Shown: in pieces, positions 8,972 through 18,556 of the stretch
Position numbering within the stretch: the first letter of the stretch is position 1
How the letters are laid out: each line of letters begins with the position of its first letter
NCBI GenBank assembly: GCA_027486725.1
Contig: JAIXOP010000011.1
Span: forward strand, 1-64,000
Origin: Burkholderiales bacterium
Lineage (GTDB): Bacteria; Pseudomonadota; Gammaproteobacteria; Burkholderiales; Burkholderiaceae_A
Direction of reading: 5' to 3'
Length of the DNA stretch: 64,000 bases
Translations under genes and position numbers: made by a program
Notes under the pieces: generated by a model
The model's input: the letters and a program-made list of their open reading frames with translations, nothing else
What the model was told of the DNA's origin: nothing
Databases searched by the model: none

Positions 8972-9666
8972 GCCTTCTGCGCCTTGAGCTCGTCCATGAG
9001 CTGGTGCAGCAACACGTCGAGTGGGTCGGGCTGATCGGGCGAGACCCCATAGGCCCGAAAGCCAGTGGCGGGATCCCCAAAGGGCAGTGGCTCGGCATGG
9101 GCCTCCTGGCCCACCACCCGGGCAGGAATCCCAATGGCGGTGGCGCCCGCGGGCACGGCCCGAACCACCACAGCATTGGAGCCGATGCGGGCACCGGCAC
9201 CCACCGTGAACGGCCCGAGCACCTTCGCCCCCGCACCCACCACCACCCCCACCTCGAGGGTGGGATGGCGCTTGCTGCCCTTGACGAGTGAGGTTCCCCC
9301 GAGGGTCACCCCCTGATAAATCGTGCAGTCATCCCCAATCTCCGCCGTCTCGCCAATGACCACGCCATGCCCATGGTCGATGAAGACCCGGCGCCCGAGC
9401 TGTGCACCCGGATGGATTTCCACGCCCGTGAACAGCCGAGTGAGGTGGGCCAGGAAGCGGGCGAGCCAACGCAGCGGCGCAAAGCCCGTGCGCCAGAGGG
9501 CGTGGTTGAGCCGGTGCGACCAGAGCGCGTGCAATCCGGGATAGCAGGTGAGCACCTCGAAGCGGCCACGGGCGGCGGGGTCGCGCTCGAGGATGGCATC
9601 GATGTCTTCCAGGAATGGAATGGCCGAGGATGTCTTCGGCACTGGCGTCGGCGGTGGGGTATGCAT
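8893..9666 (-). CDS. cysE: Serine O-acetyltransferase
   Basis: CysE acetylates L-serine with acetyl-CoA to O-acetylserine, the acceptor for sulfide in cysteine synthesis. The 257-residue protein has an N-terminal helical domain and a left-handed beta-helix of hexapeptide repeats, visible as [20 protein letters not shown] and [18 protein letters not shown], with the active-site DHGHG. The C-terminal tail has a predicted helical stretch ([15 protein letters not shown]) that is not part of the core. It lies tail to tail with lpxH, with 79 coding nucleotides shared on opposite strands, and starts 12 nt after trmJ on the same strand. Confidence 0.94.
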   Translation of the reverse strand: MHTPPPTPVPKTSSAIPFLEDIDAILERDPAARGRFEVLTCYPGLHALWSHRLNHALWRTGFAPLRWLARFLAHLTRLFTGVEIHPGAQLGRRVFIDHGHGVVIGETAEIGDDCTIYQGVTLGGTSLVKGSKRHPTLEVGVVVGAGAKVLGPFTVGAGARIGSNAVVVRAVPAGATAIGIPARVVGQEAHAEPLPFGDPATGFRAYGVSPDQPDPLDVLLHQLMDELKAQKAQVEALSAQLGRAASGSDENTRHDKP

Positions 9667-9678
9667 CGCGGGAGACTA

Positions 9679-10542
9679 TCAGGAGTTTTTAAGCGGGGAC
9701 TTCCCCAGAGAGGACTTCTCCAGCGCAGTGCACAGGCCGCGCAGCATCTGCACCTCGTCCTCCAGGGGCGAGGCCCGATGCAGAAGGCGCAAGAGGCGCT
9801 CGGACATGCGGCCCGGCACCTCGGGATTGAAGTAGCCCGAGGCCTCGGCCAAACGCATCAGGTGATCGTGCAGGCCATGCACCGCGGCGGCGGCAGCCGG
9901 ACGGGCCGTCGGCCGGCCCTGCCCACCCGTGGCGGGGCTGGGTGCCGGCACCGCAGCCTGCCGGCGGCACTCCTGGCGCAGCGAGAAGGCCACCAGCGAG
10001 ACGGCCTGGGCAAGATTGAGCGACGAGAAGGCCGGGTTCACGTCCAGCCCACAGACATGGCTGCAGAGCATGAGCTCCTCGTTGGTCAGGCCCGAGCGCT
10101 CGGTGCCAAAGACCACCGCCACCCGGCCGCCCTCGCTCGATAACCCCATGGCAGATGAATCCACCGCAGGCGGATCCACGGCGTTGCGGAGCCCCGGTTC
10201 TGAGGCCGCCTGCGCCAGGGCCAGCAGCCCGGCCTCGAGCGACAGGCGCGGCGGCTCAAACTCCCTCGGCCGCGCGGTGAAGGCCAGGGACATCTGGGTG
10301 TCGGCCAGGGCCTCGCGCAAGGAAAGGATTCGGGCTCCGAGGCGCCAGGCCTCGGCGCCGGCTGCCAGGGCCTCGGCCTGCGGGTCGTGGCGCAGGGCAT
10401 CGAGCGCCTCGGCGCTGCGTTCGTCTGTGCTCGCCAGCACCAGGCTGTCGGGGGCGGCCCCTGCCACGCCCAGCGCCCGGGCCACCGAGCCGACGTTGCC
10501 CGCATGGGTGGGGCCCACCAGCACGAACCGAACCCGCGACAT
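9679..10542 (-). CDS. trmJ: tRNA (cytidine/uridine-2'-O-)-methyltransferase TrmJ
   Basis: This is a SPOUT-class enzyme that 2'-O-methylates nucleotide 32 in the anticodon loop of several tRNAs with SAM. The knotted SPOUT motifs are visible: VRFVLVGPTHAGNVGSVAR at the N-terminus, VVFGTERSGLTNEEL (motif 2) and NPAFSSLNLAQAVSL (motif 3). The chosen ATG at 10542 gives 287 residues starting at MSRVRFVLVG. A far longer open frame extends upstream, but it is only the antisense of suhB and mutS. An Ala/Pro-rich insert (about residues 205-230) follows the SPOUT core. It is divergent from suhB. Confidence 0.92.
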   Translation of the reverse strand: MSRVRFVLVGPTHAGNVGSVARALGVAGAAPDSLVLASTDERSAEALDALRHDPQAEALAAGAEAWRLGARILSLREALADTQMSLAFTARPREFEPPRLSLEAGLLALAQAASEPGLRNAVDPPAVDSSAMGLSSEGGRVAVVFGTERSGLTNEELMLCSHVCGLDVNPAFSSLNLAQAVSLVAFSLRQECRRQAAVPAPSPATGGQGRPTARPAAAAAVHGLHDHLMRLAEASGYFNPEVPGRMSERLLRLLHRASPLEDEVQMLRGLCTALEKSSLGKSPLKNS

Positions 10543-10659
10543 CAGGCCCTGCAGGGCCGGCGCATCGGCGGTGGTGTGGCCGAAGGCCGCATTGGGTGGG
10601 GAGGGATGAAGTGACGACAAAAGGTAAACTCGCAGGCAGTTCTTTAAGTGATCGAAACC

Positions 10660-11517
10660 ATGCATCCGATGCTCAACACGGCCGTGAAAGCCGCTCGGCG
10701 CGCAGGCGCCATTATCAACCGCGCAAGCCTCGAACTCGAGCGCGTGCAGGTCTCCCGCAAAAGCGGCAATGATTTCGTCACCGAAATCGACCGGGCCTGC
10801 GAGTCCGCCATCATCGAGGTGCTGGCCCAAGCCTATCCCGATCACTGTTTCCTGGGCGAAGAGTCCGGATACACCAACGCCCGCGGCGAGGTCATCGAGT
10901 CGCCCTGCGCCGCCAACACGCGCAACCTCTGGATCATCGACCCCCTCGACGGCACCACCAACTTCATCCACGGCCTGCCCATCTACGCCGTCTCCATCGG
11001 CCTGATGCAAGAGGGCAAACTCACCCAGGGCGTCGTCTACGACCCCAGCCGAGATGAGCTTTTCATGGCCAGCAAGGGCAAGGGGGCCTACCTCAACGAT
11101 CGCCGACTGCGCGTCTCGCGCCAGGATCGAGTCGAGGAGTCCATGCTGGGCACGGGCTTTCCGTTTCGTCCCGACGACGACTTCGAGCTCTACAGCGCCA
11201 TGCTGAAAAAATTCAGCAGCCGCCTGGCCAGCATTCGCCGCCCGGGTGCTGCTGCGATCGATCTCGCCTACGTGGCAGCAGGCCGCTTCGACGGCTTCTT
11301 CGAGATGGGCCTGATGCCCTGGGACGCTGCCGCAGGCGCTCTGCTGGTCACCGAGGCCGGAGGCTATGTGGGCAACTTCCAGGGAAATGAAGACTTTCTC
11401 TTCAGCGAAAATCTGATTGCGGCAACCCCGAAGGTCTTCGCGCAGATGGTCTCGCTGCTCTCGCCCTTCCAGCTCCACCCACCCCGCAAGGCTCCAGGCC
11501 TCAAGCCCGCCGATTGA
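10660..11517 (+). CDS. suhB: Inositol-1-monophosphatase family protein SuhB
   Basis: This is a Mg-dependent inositol monophosphatase-fold protein; in enterobacteria SuhB also acts as an rRNA transcription antitermination factor. The 285-residue protein has the metal-site motifs GEESG (about 65), DPLDGTTNF (about 92-100) and WDAAAGALLVTEAGG (about 220). I prefer the ATG at 10660 (MHPMLNTAVKAARRAG), which matches the family start, over the in-frame GTG at 10648. The 117 nt upstream separates it from divergent trmJ and should hold both promoters; I see no convincing -10/-35 pair. Confidence 0.94.
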   Translation: MHPMLNTAVKAARRAGAIINRASLELERVQVSRKSGNDFVTEIDRACESAIIEVLAQAYPDHCFLGEESGYTNARGEVIESPCAANTRNLWIIDPLDGTTNFIHGLPIYAVSIGLMQEGKLTQGVVYDPSRDELFMASKGKGAYLNDRRLRVSRQDRVEESMLGTGFPFRPDDDFELYSAMLKKFSSRLASIRRPGAAAIDLAYVAAGRFDGFFEMGLMPWDAAAGALLVTEAGGYVGNFQGNEDFLFSENLIAATPKVFAQMVSLLSPFQLHPPRKAPGLKPAD

Positions 11518-11544
11518 ATCCCGTCGATTGACGCCCACCGATCG

Positions 11545-14001
11545 ATGACACTGGAAAGCCAGCCCGCCACGCCCCACACCCCGATGATGCAGCAGTACCT
11601 GCGCATCAAGGGCGAGCATCCCGATGCCCTGCTGTTCTATCGGATGGGCGACTTCTACGAGCTGTTCTACGACGATGCCGAGGTGGCCGCACGGGTCCTG
11701 GGCATCAGCCTCACCCAGCGTGGCCAGAGCGCGGGCCAGCCCATCACCATGGCGGGCGTGCCCGCGGTCAGTGCCGAGGCCTACCTTGCCAAGCTGCTGG
11801 AGGCCGGGCTCACGGTGGCGATCTGCGAGCAGGTGGGCGACCCCGCCACCAGCAAGGGGCCGGTCGAGCGCCGGGTGGTCCGCGTGGCCACGCCCGGCAC
11901 CCTGAGCGAAGAGGGCCTCATCCCCGAGCGGGCCAGCGCCTGGCTGGCTGCCATCTCCCCCTGCGGCAGCGGCCTGGTGCTGCTCGATGTCTCCACCGGC
12001 GAGCTGCGCTGGCAGGCGCCCACCACGCCGAGCGAACTGGCCGATGCGCTCGGCCGAACCCAGCCCGCCGAGGTGCTGGTGCCCGAGGGCTTCGAGGCCC
12101 TGCCCCTCGCAGAGATCCCCACCCCGCGCCGCCTCTCGGCCTGGCAGTTCGACGGCCGCGAAGGCGTCGACCGACTCATGCAGCGGCTGTGCGTCTCGCG
12201 CCTCGAGGCCTTCGAGATCGCCCAGCACGCCCCCAGCATGGCCGCCCTGGGCGCCTTGCTCGCCTACGCCGAGCGCAGCCTCGGGCGACCACTCACCCAC
12301 CTGCAGGCCCCCCAGGGCAGCCGACGGGCCCAGCACCTGGTGCTCGATGCGGTGGCTGTCCGCACCCTGGAGATCGTGCAGCCACTGCTGCCCGGCTCGG
12401 GGGGCCAGAGCCTCTTTGATTCGCTCGATCGCAGCCTCACCGCGCCGGGGGGCCGGCTGCTGCGCAGCTGGATGCTGGCGCCTCTGCTGTGCAACCGCGC
12501 GCTGGCCGCACGAGTCTCGGCCCAGCAGGCGCTGGGCCAAGGGCCCGAGAGCCCTCTGGCCCAGGTGCGGCAGCAGCTTCGCGGGCTGGGCGATCTCTCT
12601 CGCCTGCTCGGGCGTCTGGCCCTGGGGCAGGCACGGCCCCGAGACCTTCTCGCCATGGCGCGCAGCCTGGGGGTCTGTGGCCCCCTGGCCGAGACCATCG
12701 GGCATGGACCCAACGAGACACTCTCGCGCATCGCCGAGGCCCTGCGCTCTCCGGGCCTGGCCGAGGCCGCGCAACGCATCCAGGCCACCATCGCCGACGA
12801 TCCCCCGATGCTGCTGCGCGATGGTGGGGTGATCCGCGCGGGCCTCGATGCCGACCTGGACGCACTGCGGCGGCTATCGCAAGACACAGGCGAGGCACTC
12901 CTGGCCCTCGAGGCCGAGGCCCGCGCCCAGAGCGGTATCCCGAACCTGCGCGTGGGCTTCAACGCCGTGCACGGCTACTACTTTGAAGTGACCAGCAGCC
13001 ACCTCGAGAAAGTGCCGGTTCACTTCACCCGCCGGCAGACCCTCAAGAATGCCGAGCGCTTCATCACGCCCGAGCTCAAGGCCTTCGAGGACCAGGCGCT
13101 CTCGGCGCGCGACCGCTCCATCGCCCTGGAGAAGCAGCTCTTCGATGCGCTGATTGAGGCCCTGCTGCCCCACCTTGGAATCCTGCAGATCGCAGCCGAG
13201 GCTCTGGCCGAGGTGGATGCCCTGGCCGCGCTGGCCGAACTCGCCAGCCTGCCGCAGTGGGTCTATGCCGAAAGCAGCGAGGAGCCGCGCGTCGATATTG
13301 TGCAGGGCCGCCACCCGGCCATGGCGCTCTCGATGCCCGACTTCACCCCCAACGATGCCCTGCTGCACGAGGCGCGGCGGCTCATGGTGATCACCGGGCC
13401 GAACATGGGCGGCAAGTCGACCTTCATGCGCCAGACCGCGCTCATCGTGCTGCTGGCGCGCATGGGCTGCCCCGTGCCTGCGCAGCGCGCCTGCATTGGC
13501 CCCATCGACCGAATTTTCACCCGGCTGGGCGCCGCCGACGACCTCGCAGGAGGCCGCTCCACCTTCATGGTCGAGATGACCGAGGCAGCGCAGATCCTGC
13601 ATCAGGCCGGCCCCGCCAGTTTGGTGCTGATGGACGAGGTGGGCCGAGGCACATCCACCCAGGATGGCCTGGCGCTGGCCCAGGCCATCGCCATTGCACT
13701 CTGCGAGAGCCGCCGCAGCCTGAGCCTCTTTGCCACCCACTACTTCGAGCTCACGGGCCTTGCCCATCGGCTGGAGGCCGCCGTGAATCTGCACAGCGTG
13801 GCGGTCGAGCACGGGGGCAGCATTCGATTCCTGCACCAAATCAATGAGGGTGCGGCCAGCCGCAGCTTTGGTCTGCAGGTGGCCAAGCTCGCCGGCCTTC
13901 CCGACGCGGTGATTCGCCAGGCCGAGCAGCTCGCCGAGGACTGGGCCCAGCGCGAGCGTTCCATGGGCCGGGCATCCAGCCCCCAGCTCGATCTCTTCTG
14001 A
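11545..14001 (+). CDS. mutS: DNA mismatch repair protein MutS
   Basis: MutS recognises mispaired bases and small loops and recruits MutL. The 818-residue protein has the mismatch-reading domain I with the Phe-X-Glu segment [14 protein letters not shown] near residue 37, the connector, core and clamp regions, and a C-terminal ATPase with Walker [10 protein letters not shown] near 618, Walker [13 protein letters not shown] and the switch segment [10 protein letters not shown]. It is slightly shorter than E. coli MutS (853), the loss being at the C-terminal dimer/tetramer end. The gene starts 27 nt after suhB on the same strand. Confidence 0.97.
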   Translation: MTLESQPATPHTPMMQQYLRIKGEHPDALLFYRMGDFYELFYDDAEVAARVLGISLTQRGQSAGQPITMAGVPAVSAEAYLAKLLEAGLTVAICEQVGDPATSKGPVERRVVRVATPGTLSEEGLIPERASAWLAAISPCGSGLVLLDVSTGELRWQAPTTPSELADALGRTQPAEVLVPEGFEALPLAEIPTPRRLSAWQFDGREGVDRLMQRLCVSRLEAFEIAQHAPSMAALGALLAYAERSLGRPLTHLQAPQGSRRAQHLVLDAVAVRTLEIVQPLLPGSGGQSLFDSLDRSLTAPGGRLLRSWMLAPLLCNRALAARVSAQQALGQGPESPLAQVRQQLRGLGDLSRLLGRLALGQARPRDLLAMARSLGVCGPLAETIGHGPNETLSRIAEALRSPGLAEAAQRIQATIADDPPMLLRDGGVIRAGLDADLDALRRLSQDTGEALLALEAEARAQSGIPNLRVGFNAVHGYYFEVTSSHLEKVPVHFTRRQTLKNAERFITPELKAFEDQALSARDRSIALEKQLFDALIEALLPHLGILQIAAEALAEVDALAALAELASLPQWVYAESSEEPRVDIVQGRHPAMALSMPDFTPNDALLHEARRLMVITGPNMGGKSTFMRQTALIVLLARMGCPVPAQRACIGPIDRIFTRLGAADDLAGGRSTFMVEMTEAAQILHQAGPASLVLMDEVGRGTSTQDGLALAQAIAIALCESRRSLSLFATHYFELTGLAHRLEAAVNLHSVAVEHGGSIRFLHQINEGAASRSFGLQVAKLAGLPDAVIRQAEQLAEDWAQRERSMGRASSPQLDLF

Positions 14002-14017
14002 CGCGAGGGTCTTTGCC

Positions 14018-15349
14018 GTGCACCGCCCCATCCAGAGCCCCACCCTGCCCCTGCCGCTCGATGCCCCCCTGCCCTGGCTGGGTGGACTGTCGGCCCGGGC
14101 CTTCATGCGCGACCACTGGCAGAAAAAGCCCCTCTTTGTGCCTGGGGCCTTCCCGGGCTTTGCCACGGCGCCCCAAGACCATTTGCCGATGTCGGTGTCG
14201 GAGCTTCTGGACTTGGCCCAGGGCACCGGCGATGCCGAGGACATCGAGCTGCCCGTGCGTTGGATTTCCGAGGGCCGCATGCGCTCGGGACCCCTGCGCC
14301 GCCCCCCGCCCCAGGGTCCTCGGGCCAAGCCCTTCAGCCTGCTGGTGCAGCAGACCAATGCCGCCAGCCTCGCCGCCGACCTCTTCCTCGACCACTTCCG
14401 CTTCATCCCCGAGGCACGGCTCGACGACCTGATGGTGAGTCTGGCCAATGCGGGCGGTGGTATTGGCGCCCACGTCGACAGCTACGACGTGTTTCTCATT
14501 CAAGGCGAGGGCGAGCGCCTCTGGGAGACCGCAGCGACCTTCGATCGCAGCCTCGCGCCCAGCCAAGACCTGCGGGTGCTGGCGAAGTTTGTTCCCGAAT
14601 GGCAGGCCCACTGCAAGCCGGGCGACCTCCTGTATCTGCCCCCCGGCATCGCGCATCGGGGCACAGCCACGACCGACGGCTGCACGACCCTGTCGGTGGG
14701 CTTTCGCACCGCCAGCCCACAGCATCTGCTGGAAGAAGCCATGATGGCCAAGGCCGAGTCGATGGCAGACATGGCCGAGGCCACCACCGGGCTGGGCGAA
14801 TCCGCCTGGAGGGATCCGGGCCTGCTGCCCAGCGATTCGGCGGGTGAGGTGCCCAGCAGCATGCAGGAGTCCCTGGTGGCCCAGATTCGGGCGCGCATGC
14901 CCACCACCGAGGAGCTGCTGCGTGGCATCGCCCTGGGCCTCTCCTCCCCGCATCCCGATGTCCATGCCCCACCCTTTGAGCCTCCGCGCGACTGGCGGCA
15001 GTGCCTGCGCAGCCCCAAGCCCAGACACCATCTGCGGCTAGCCCCCGGCGTGCGGATGTTGCATGCCTCGGGCACCTGGGTCATCCACGGGCAGCCCCTG
15101 GCCGAGGTCTTGGGATGCAGCGAGGACGAGGCGCGTCGGGTTTCGCCCATCTGGTCGGTGCTGGCCGGCCGTCAGCCACTGTCCACCGAAGAACTTCGGC
15201 GCCGGATGGATGGTGCGGCTGGACTGCAAGACAGTGCAATCGAGTCATGGCTGGGCGCCCTGTTGGCCCAAGGCCTGGTGCTGCTGCTCAAGCAGGAGCT
15301 CCCAAAATATTCCGTGGATTCGCTACACTCTTGGCACGCGCAAGCGTAA
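14018..15349 (+). CDS. roxA: JmjC-type ribosomal protein L16 3-hydroxylase-like oxygenase (YcfD family)
   Basis: This is a 2-oxoglutarate/Fe(II) oxygenase of the YcfD/RoxA family, which hydroxylates an arginine of ribosomal protein L16. The cupin core carries the Fe ligands as HVD in GAHVDSYDVF (about residues 152-154) and His in GIAHRG (about 213). Family sequence around it includes MRDHWQKKPLFVPGAF and LLYLPPGIAHRG. The C-terminal winged-helix-like part is present, giving 443 residues against about 373 in E. coli. Translation probably starts at GTG 14018, 16 nt after mutS; an internal ATG before MRDHWQKK is an alternative. The product assignment is by family pattern. Confidence 0.85.
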   Translation: MHRPIQSPTLPLPLDAPLPWLGGLSARAFMRDHWQKKPLFVPGAFPGFATAPQDHLPMSVSELLDLAQGTGDAEDIELPVRWISEGRMRSGPLRRPPPQGPRAKPFSLLVQQTNAASLAADLFLDHFRFIPEARLDDLMVSLANAGGGIGAHVDSYDVFLIQGEGERLWETAATFDRSLAPSQDLRVLAKFVPEWQAHCKPGDLLYLPPGIAHRGTATTDGCTTLSVGFRTASPQHLLEEAMMAKAESMADMAEATTGLGESAWRDPGLLPSDSAGEVPSSMQESLVAQIRARMPTTEELLRGIALGLSSPHPDVHAPPFEPPRDWRQCLRSPKPRHHLRLAPGVRMLHASGTWVIHGQPLAEVLGCSEDEARRVSPIWSVLAGRQPLSTEELRRRMDGAAGLQDSAIESWLGALLAQGLVLLLKQELPKYSVDSLHSWHAQA

Positions 15350-15382
15350 TTCGTGCAATCCCCACCTTACTTTGGAACTGAC

Positions 15383-15592
15383 ATGACCAAGACCCTGATC
15401 GCCGTTTCGATGATGACCCTCGTTCTCGCCGCCTGCGGCAAGAAAGAAGAGGCTGCTGCTCCCGCCGCTCCCGCACCTGCTGCTGCTCCCGCTGCCGCTC
15501 CCGCAGACGCTGCTGCTCCCGCCGCCGCTCCTGCTGCTGCTCCTGCAGACGCTGCTGCTCCTGCTGCCGCTCCCGCGCCCGCCAAGCAGTAA
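15383..15592 (+). CDS. Small Ala/Pro-rich lipoprotein
   Basis: This encodes a 69-residue protein with a lipoprotein signal peptide: MTKTLIAVSMMTLVLAACGK, lipobox LAAC with the lipidated Cys at residue 18. A short KKEE stretch follows, and then a low-complexity tail built from Ala-Ala-Ala-Pro units. The tail is encoded by a tandem repeat with a 42-nt period (repeat starts GCAGACGCT at 15503 and 15545). I chose the ATG at 15383 because the signal peptide begins there. The tail is likely extended and could span part of the periplasm. The function is unknown. A strong terminator follows, so the gene ends its transcript. Confidence 0.75.
   Translation: MTKTLIAVSMMTLVLAACGKKEEAAAPAAPAPAAAPAAAPADAAAPAAAPAAAPADAAAPAAAPAPAKQ
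15460..15586 (+). repeat. 42-nt-period tandem repeat coding Ala/Pro tail
   Basis: The sequence repeats units that translate as Ala-Asp-Ala-Ala-Ala-Pro-Ala-Ala-Ala-Pro-Ala-Ala-Ala-Pro, with GCAGACGCTGCTGCTC at 15503 and again at 15545, 42 nt apart, flanked by partial units. The GCT/GCC/CCT/CCC mix is a candidate for slipped-strand length change between strains, always in multiples of three. Confidence 0.8.
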
Positions 15593-15618
15593 GTTGTCCT
15601 CGGCCGTCTAGGCCCTCG

Positions 15619-15662
15619 CCGCCCAGTGTGCCCCTCGGGGTCCTGGGCGGTTTTGTTTTTTC
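15619..15662 (+). terminator. Rho-independent terminator after the small lipoprotein gene
   Basis: A perfect 8-bp stem CCGCCCAG (15619-15626) / CTGGGCGG (15643-15650) encloses an inner CCCC/GGGG pair and is followed by TTTTGTTTTTTC. It lies 27 nt after the lipoprotein stop and marks the end of the plus-strand transcript before the convergent minus-strand genes. Confidence 0.92.
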
Positions 15663-16462
15663 TAAATCACCGTCCAGGGCAGGCCGCTGGAGGCCTCGGC
15701 GATGGCGAAGCGATCGCCCAACGCGAGATGTTCCACGGCAGATCGCACATGGTCGGGTGAATTGTTTTTCTGACTCAGATGGCCCGCCACGATCGTGTGC
15801 AGACCATCGTGCAGACACGACTCCAGAAGATCTGCCGCCTGGCGATTGGAGAGATGGCCATAGTCTCCCGCCACCCGGGCCTTGAGTTTCGGCGGATACT
15901 CCCCCCGCTGCAGCATTTCGAGATCGTGGTTGAACTCGAGCAGCAATGCCCGACATCCCTGAAACGCCTCGGTGAGCATGGCGCTGCCCATCCCCAGGTC
16001 GGTTACAACCCCCAGCCGTGCCTCGCCCGCATCCACCCGATAGGCCACCGGCTCACGGGCATCGTGGCAGACCGGCACCGGCAAGATCGACAGGCCACAG
16101 AGGTCAAAGGACTGTTCGGGCTTCACGAACACCAGTTCGGCACCGCGCAGGCTGTCGGCCGGCGCCGCGTGGTGGGTTCCGTGGGTCAGGAAGACTGGGA
16201 GTCCCGTGGCCCTGGCCAAGGCACCCACGCCGCCCAGATGATCGCCGTGCTCGTGGGTCACCAGGATGAAGTCGAGATCGCGGGCCAGGAGGCCATGGCC
16301 CTGGAGACGAAGCTCCAGCTCCTTGAGGGTGAGGCCGCAATCGATGAGGCCCCGCAGTGGGGTGCCGGAATCGGCTCCCCACTCCAGCAGGAGGGCGTTG
16401 CCCTCGCTGCCGCTGCCGAGGCAGGAAAAACGAAGGCCCGCCGCAATGGGCGGTGCCGTCAC
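15662..16462 (-). CDS. MBL-fold metallo-hydrolase (YycJ/WalJ-like)
   Basis: This is a 266-residue metallo-beta-lactamase-fold hydrolase. The zinc motif THEHGDHLGG lies near residue 69, with later ligands in VPVCHDA, DLGMG and AGHLSQKN. The overall pattern and length match the COG1235/YycJ group, whose members are linked to DNA-repair exonuclease activity or cell-wall signalling in other bacteria; the substrate here is not predictable. It starts at a GTG that overlaps the bamC stop as GTGA and is last in the trpS-dapA-bamC-MBL run. The stop codon lies at the distal edge of the opposing terminator's T-tract. Confidence 0.85.
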   Translation of the reverse strand: MTAPPIAAGLRFSCLGSGSEGNALLLEWGADSGTPLRGLIDCGLTLKELELRLQGHGLLARDLDFILVTHEHGDHLGGVGALARATGLPVFLTHGTHHAAPADSLRGAELVFVKPEQSFDLCGLSILPVPVCHDAREPVAYRVDAGEARLGVVTDLGMGSAMLTEAFQGCRALLLEFNHDLEMLQRGEYPPKLKARVAGDYGHLSNRQAADLLESCLHDGLHTIVAGHLSQKNNSPDHVRSAVEHLALGDRFAIAEASSGLPWTVI

Positions 16463-17607
16463 TGGAACTGCTCGTTCAGAACGATGAGCATGCGGTCGGC
16501 GTTGGCATCTTTGCCCACATCGCCGCCGGTCGAGGAGCGAACCTGAACGCGGGTGGTGGCATCGCCCGAACGCAAGACCTGAAGCTGGTAGAGCTTGGCC
16601 GAGGTGGGCTCGTCGCTGGCAAAGAGCCGGCCGAAGAATCCGGTCTTCTTCTCGGAGTCGAGGCTTGGGTCGCGATAGCGCACGTAGTAGATGCCCTTGG
16701 CGCGATCGCGGTCGTCGATGGTCATGCCCAGACGGTCGATCGCCAGACCGACCCGACGCCAGGCATCGTCGAAGGGCTCGCGCAGTTCAATCAGGGATCC
16801 CTTCTCAGAGCGCGTGAGCGTGGCCAGTGAGGCTCCCTTGGCGCCAGCGGTGAGCAGGGACTTCGACTCGGTCTCGCTCGCACCGAGCTTCAGCATGATG
16901 CGGCGAAGGAAGGTGTCCTCGAGCTGGGGATCGGAGGGACGATTGGTCCAGGTGGTGCGGGCGTCGGAGCCCCCTTCCTTGGCGATCTCCACGAGGCCGC
17001 GGTGGGCGATGGTGATCTCGGTCTGGCCCGCACTGCGGCGCTCCAAGCGGGTGCGGAAGCGGTCGCGTTCTCCGGTGTCGTAGATGCGGTCGAGCAGGCT
17101 GCCCACCGTGCGACGGATGAAGTCCTGCGGCAGCTTGGCCTTGTTCTCGGCCCAGTCGGTTTCGATCAGGCCGATCTCGGGCTGTTCCACGGCGAGCTCA
17201 AAGCCCTGGTCGAGCCAGAACTGGCGCAGCACCGGGTAGAGCTTGTCGGCGGGCTCGTTGATGAGAAGCACGCGACGGCCAGGCACGCCCTCGAGGGTCA
17301 TGCGCTGGCTGACGGGCAGCACGCCCGACTCGGCCGTTGGGGCACCGGCTGCGGGTGCTGCCAGGCCTCCGCCCGCGCGTTGGAAATCGGACTGCCGGGC
17401 CACACCCGAGGCGGGCACCGAAAAGCGGCTGTTGGCCTGCGGCGTGATCAGGTCGGGTGGAACCTCCAGGCCCTTGGATTCCCGGGGCTTTGCGCCGCGA
17501 TAGTCGACCTCATTGGCCGACGGAATGCTGCTGCATCCGGCGGCAAACACGACGGCCAGCACCAAGGCGGCGGCCGTGGCGGGGGAACGCGAGGGGAAAA
17601 CAACCAT
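16459..17607 (-). CDS. bamC: Outer membrane assembly lipoprotein BamC
   Basis: BamC (NlpB) is a lipoprotein partner of the BamABCDE complex that inserts beta-barrel proteins into the outer membrane. The signal peptide ends in a lipobox with Cys25 (VVFAAGCSS). The unstructured N-terminal segment holding DYRGAKPRESKGLEVPPDL is typical of the family, where it contacts BamD. Two helix-grip domains follow, to residue 382. The start overlaps the dapA stop as TGATG, the arrangement seen widely in proteobacteria. Confidence 0.93.
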   Translation of the reverse strand: MVVFPSRSPATAAALVLAVVFAAGCSSIPSANEVDYRGAKPRESKGLEVPPDLITPQANSRFSVPASGVARQSDFQRAGGGLAAPAAGAPTAESGVLPVSQRMTLEGVPGRRVLLINEPADKLYPVLRQFWLDQGFELAVEQPEIGLIETDWAENKAKLPQDFIRRTVGSLLDRIYDTGERDRFRTRLERRSAGQTEITIAHRGLVEIAKEGGSDARTTWTNRPSDPQLEDTFLRRIMLKLGASETESKSLLTAGAKGASLATLTRSEKGSLIELREPFDDAWRRVGLAIDRLGMTIDDRDRAKGIYYVRYRDPSLDSEKKTGFFGRLFASDEPTSAKLYQLQVLRSGDATTRVQVRSSTGGDVGKDANADRMLIVLNEQFQ

Positions 17608-18500
17608 CAGATCACTCCTTGTTCGGAAAGGGCCTGCTCAACCGCAGACTGTACCGCGTTCGAGGGGGGAACCAAAGGAAGCCGAATGCCGCCTGGCATG
17701 CGGCCCATGCGGTGCAGGGCCCACTTCACTGGAATGGGATTGGCCTCGAGGAACATGGCCTTGTGCAGCGGCAAGAGCGCCCGATTTCGGCGCGCCACTT
17801 CGGCCGCATTGCCCGCCAGCGCGAGCGTGCAAAGCTCGGCCATCGCCCGAGGCACCACGTTGGCGGTCACGGAAATATTGCCGGCGCCGCCCATGAGCAT
17901 GAGCAGCGGGGCTGTCGGGTCATCGCCGCTGTAGACCGTGAAATCGGCCGGCGCATCGCGCAGCAGCCACTGGCCACGCTCGAGATTGCCGGTGGCGTCT
18001 TTGATGCCGACGATGTTGGGGATCTGGGCCAGCGCGATGGTGGTCTCGTGGGCAATGTCGGCCACGGTGCGTCCCGGCACGTTGTAGAGGATGTGCGGCA
18101 TGGGAACGGCCTCGGCAATGGCCCGGAAGTGCGCCAGCAGTCCAGCCTGGGTGGGCTTGTTGTAATACGGCGCCACCTGGAGCGAGGCATCGGCACCCAG
18201 ACGCTGGGCCTCGCGGGTGAGCTCGATGGCCTCGGCGGTGGAGTTGGCGCCGGTGCCCGCAATCACCGGGATGCGGCCTGCCGCCTGCTCGACGGCGACA
18301 CGGATCAGCTCCAGGTGCTCTGGCACATCCACGGTGGGAGATTCGCCGGTGGTGCCCACCGCCACGATGGCGTGGGTGCCTTCGACGATGTGCCAGTCGA
18401 TGAGCCGACGATAGGCGTCGTAGTCGATCTGGCCGTCGTCGTGCATGGGGGTCACGATGGCAACAAGGCTGCCGCGGGGTGCGAGGAACAGGGTGCTCAT
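17607..18500 (-). CDS. dapA: 4-hydroxy-tetrahydrodipicolinate synthase
   Basis: DapA condenses pyruvate with aspartate semialdehyde in the lysine/diaminopimelate pathway. The 297-residue TIM-barrel protein shows VGTTGES (48-54), the Schiff-base Lys167 in VGIKDATGN, Tyr139 in ILYNVPGRT, and YYNKP (112-116). I chose the ATG at 18500 ([19 protein letters not shown]), since the longer frame adds only a non-conserved stretch. It follows trpS by 56 nt and overlaps bamC. Confidence 0.96.
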   Translation of the reverse strand: MSTLFLAPRGSLVAIVTPMHDDGQIDYDAYRRLIDWHIVEGTHAIVAVGTTGESPTVDVPEHLELIRVAVEQAAGRIPVIAGTGANSTAEAIELTREAQRLGADASLQVAPYYNKPTQAGLLAHFRAIAEAVPMPHILYNVPGRTVADIAHETTIALAQIPNIVGIKDATGNLERGQWLLRDAPADFTVYSGDDPTAPLLMLMGGAGNISVTANVVPRAMAELCTLALAGNAAEVARRNRALLPLHKAMFLEANPIPVKWALHRMGRMPGGIRLPLVPPSNAVQSAVEQALSEQGVI

Positions 18501-18556
18501 GGGGGTGGGGGCAGACGAGGGGGGGTTGGAGAGTCGAGTGAAAGAGGTCGCTGCGA

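Noticed and set aside
9679-12774. Open minus-strand frame of about 1031 codons across suhB and mutS
   Set aside because: Only its last 287 codons (trmJ) are protein-like; the rest is the antisense of two well-supported genes, kept open by high GC.
15460-15586. Regular repeats that could be taken for a CRISPR array
   Set aside because: The repeats are contiguous, lack unique spacers and translate cleanly as an Ala/Pro tail inside a lipoprotein gene.
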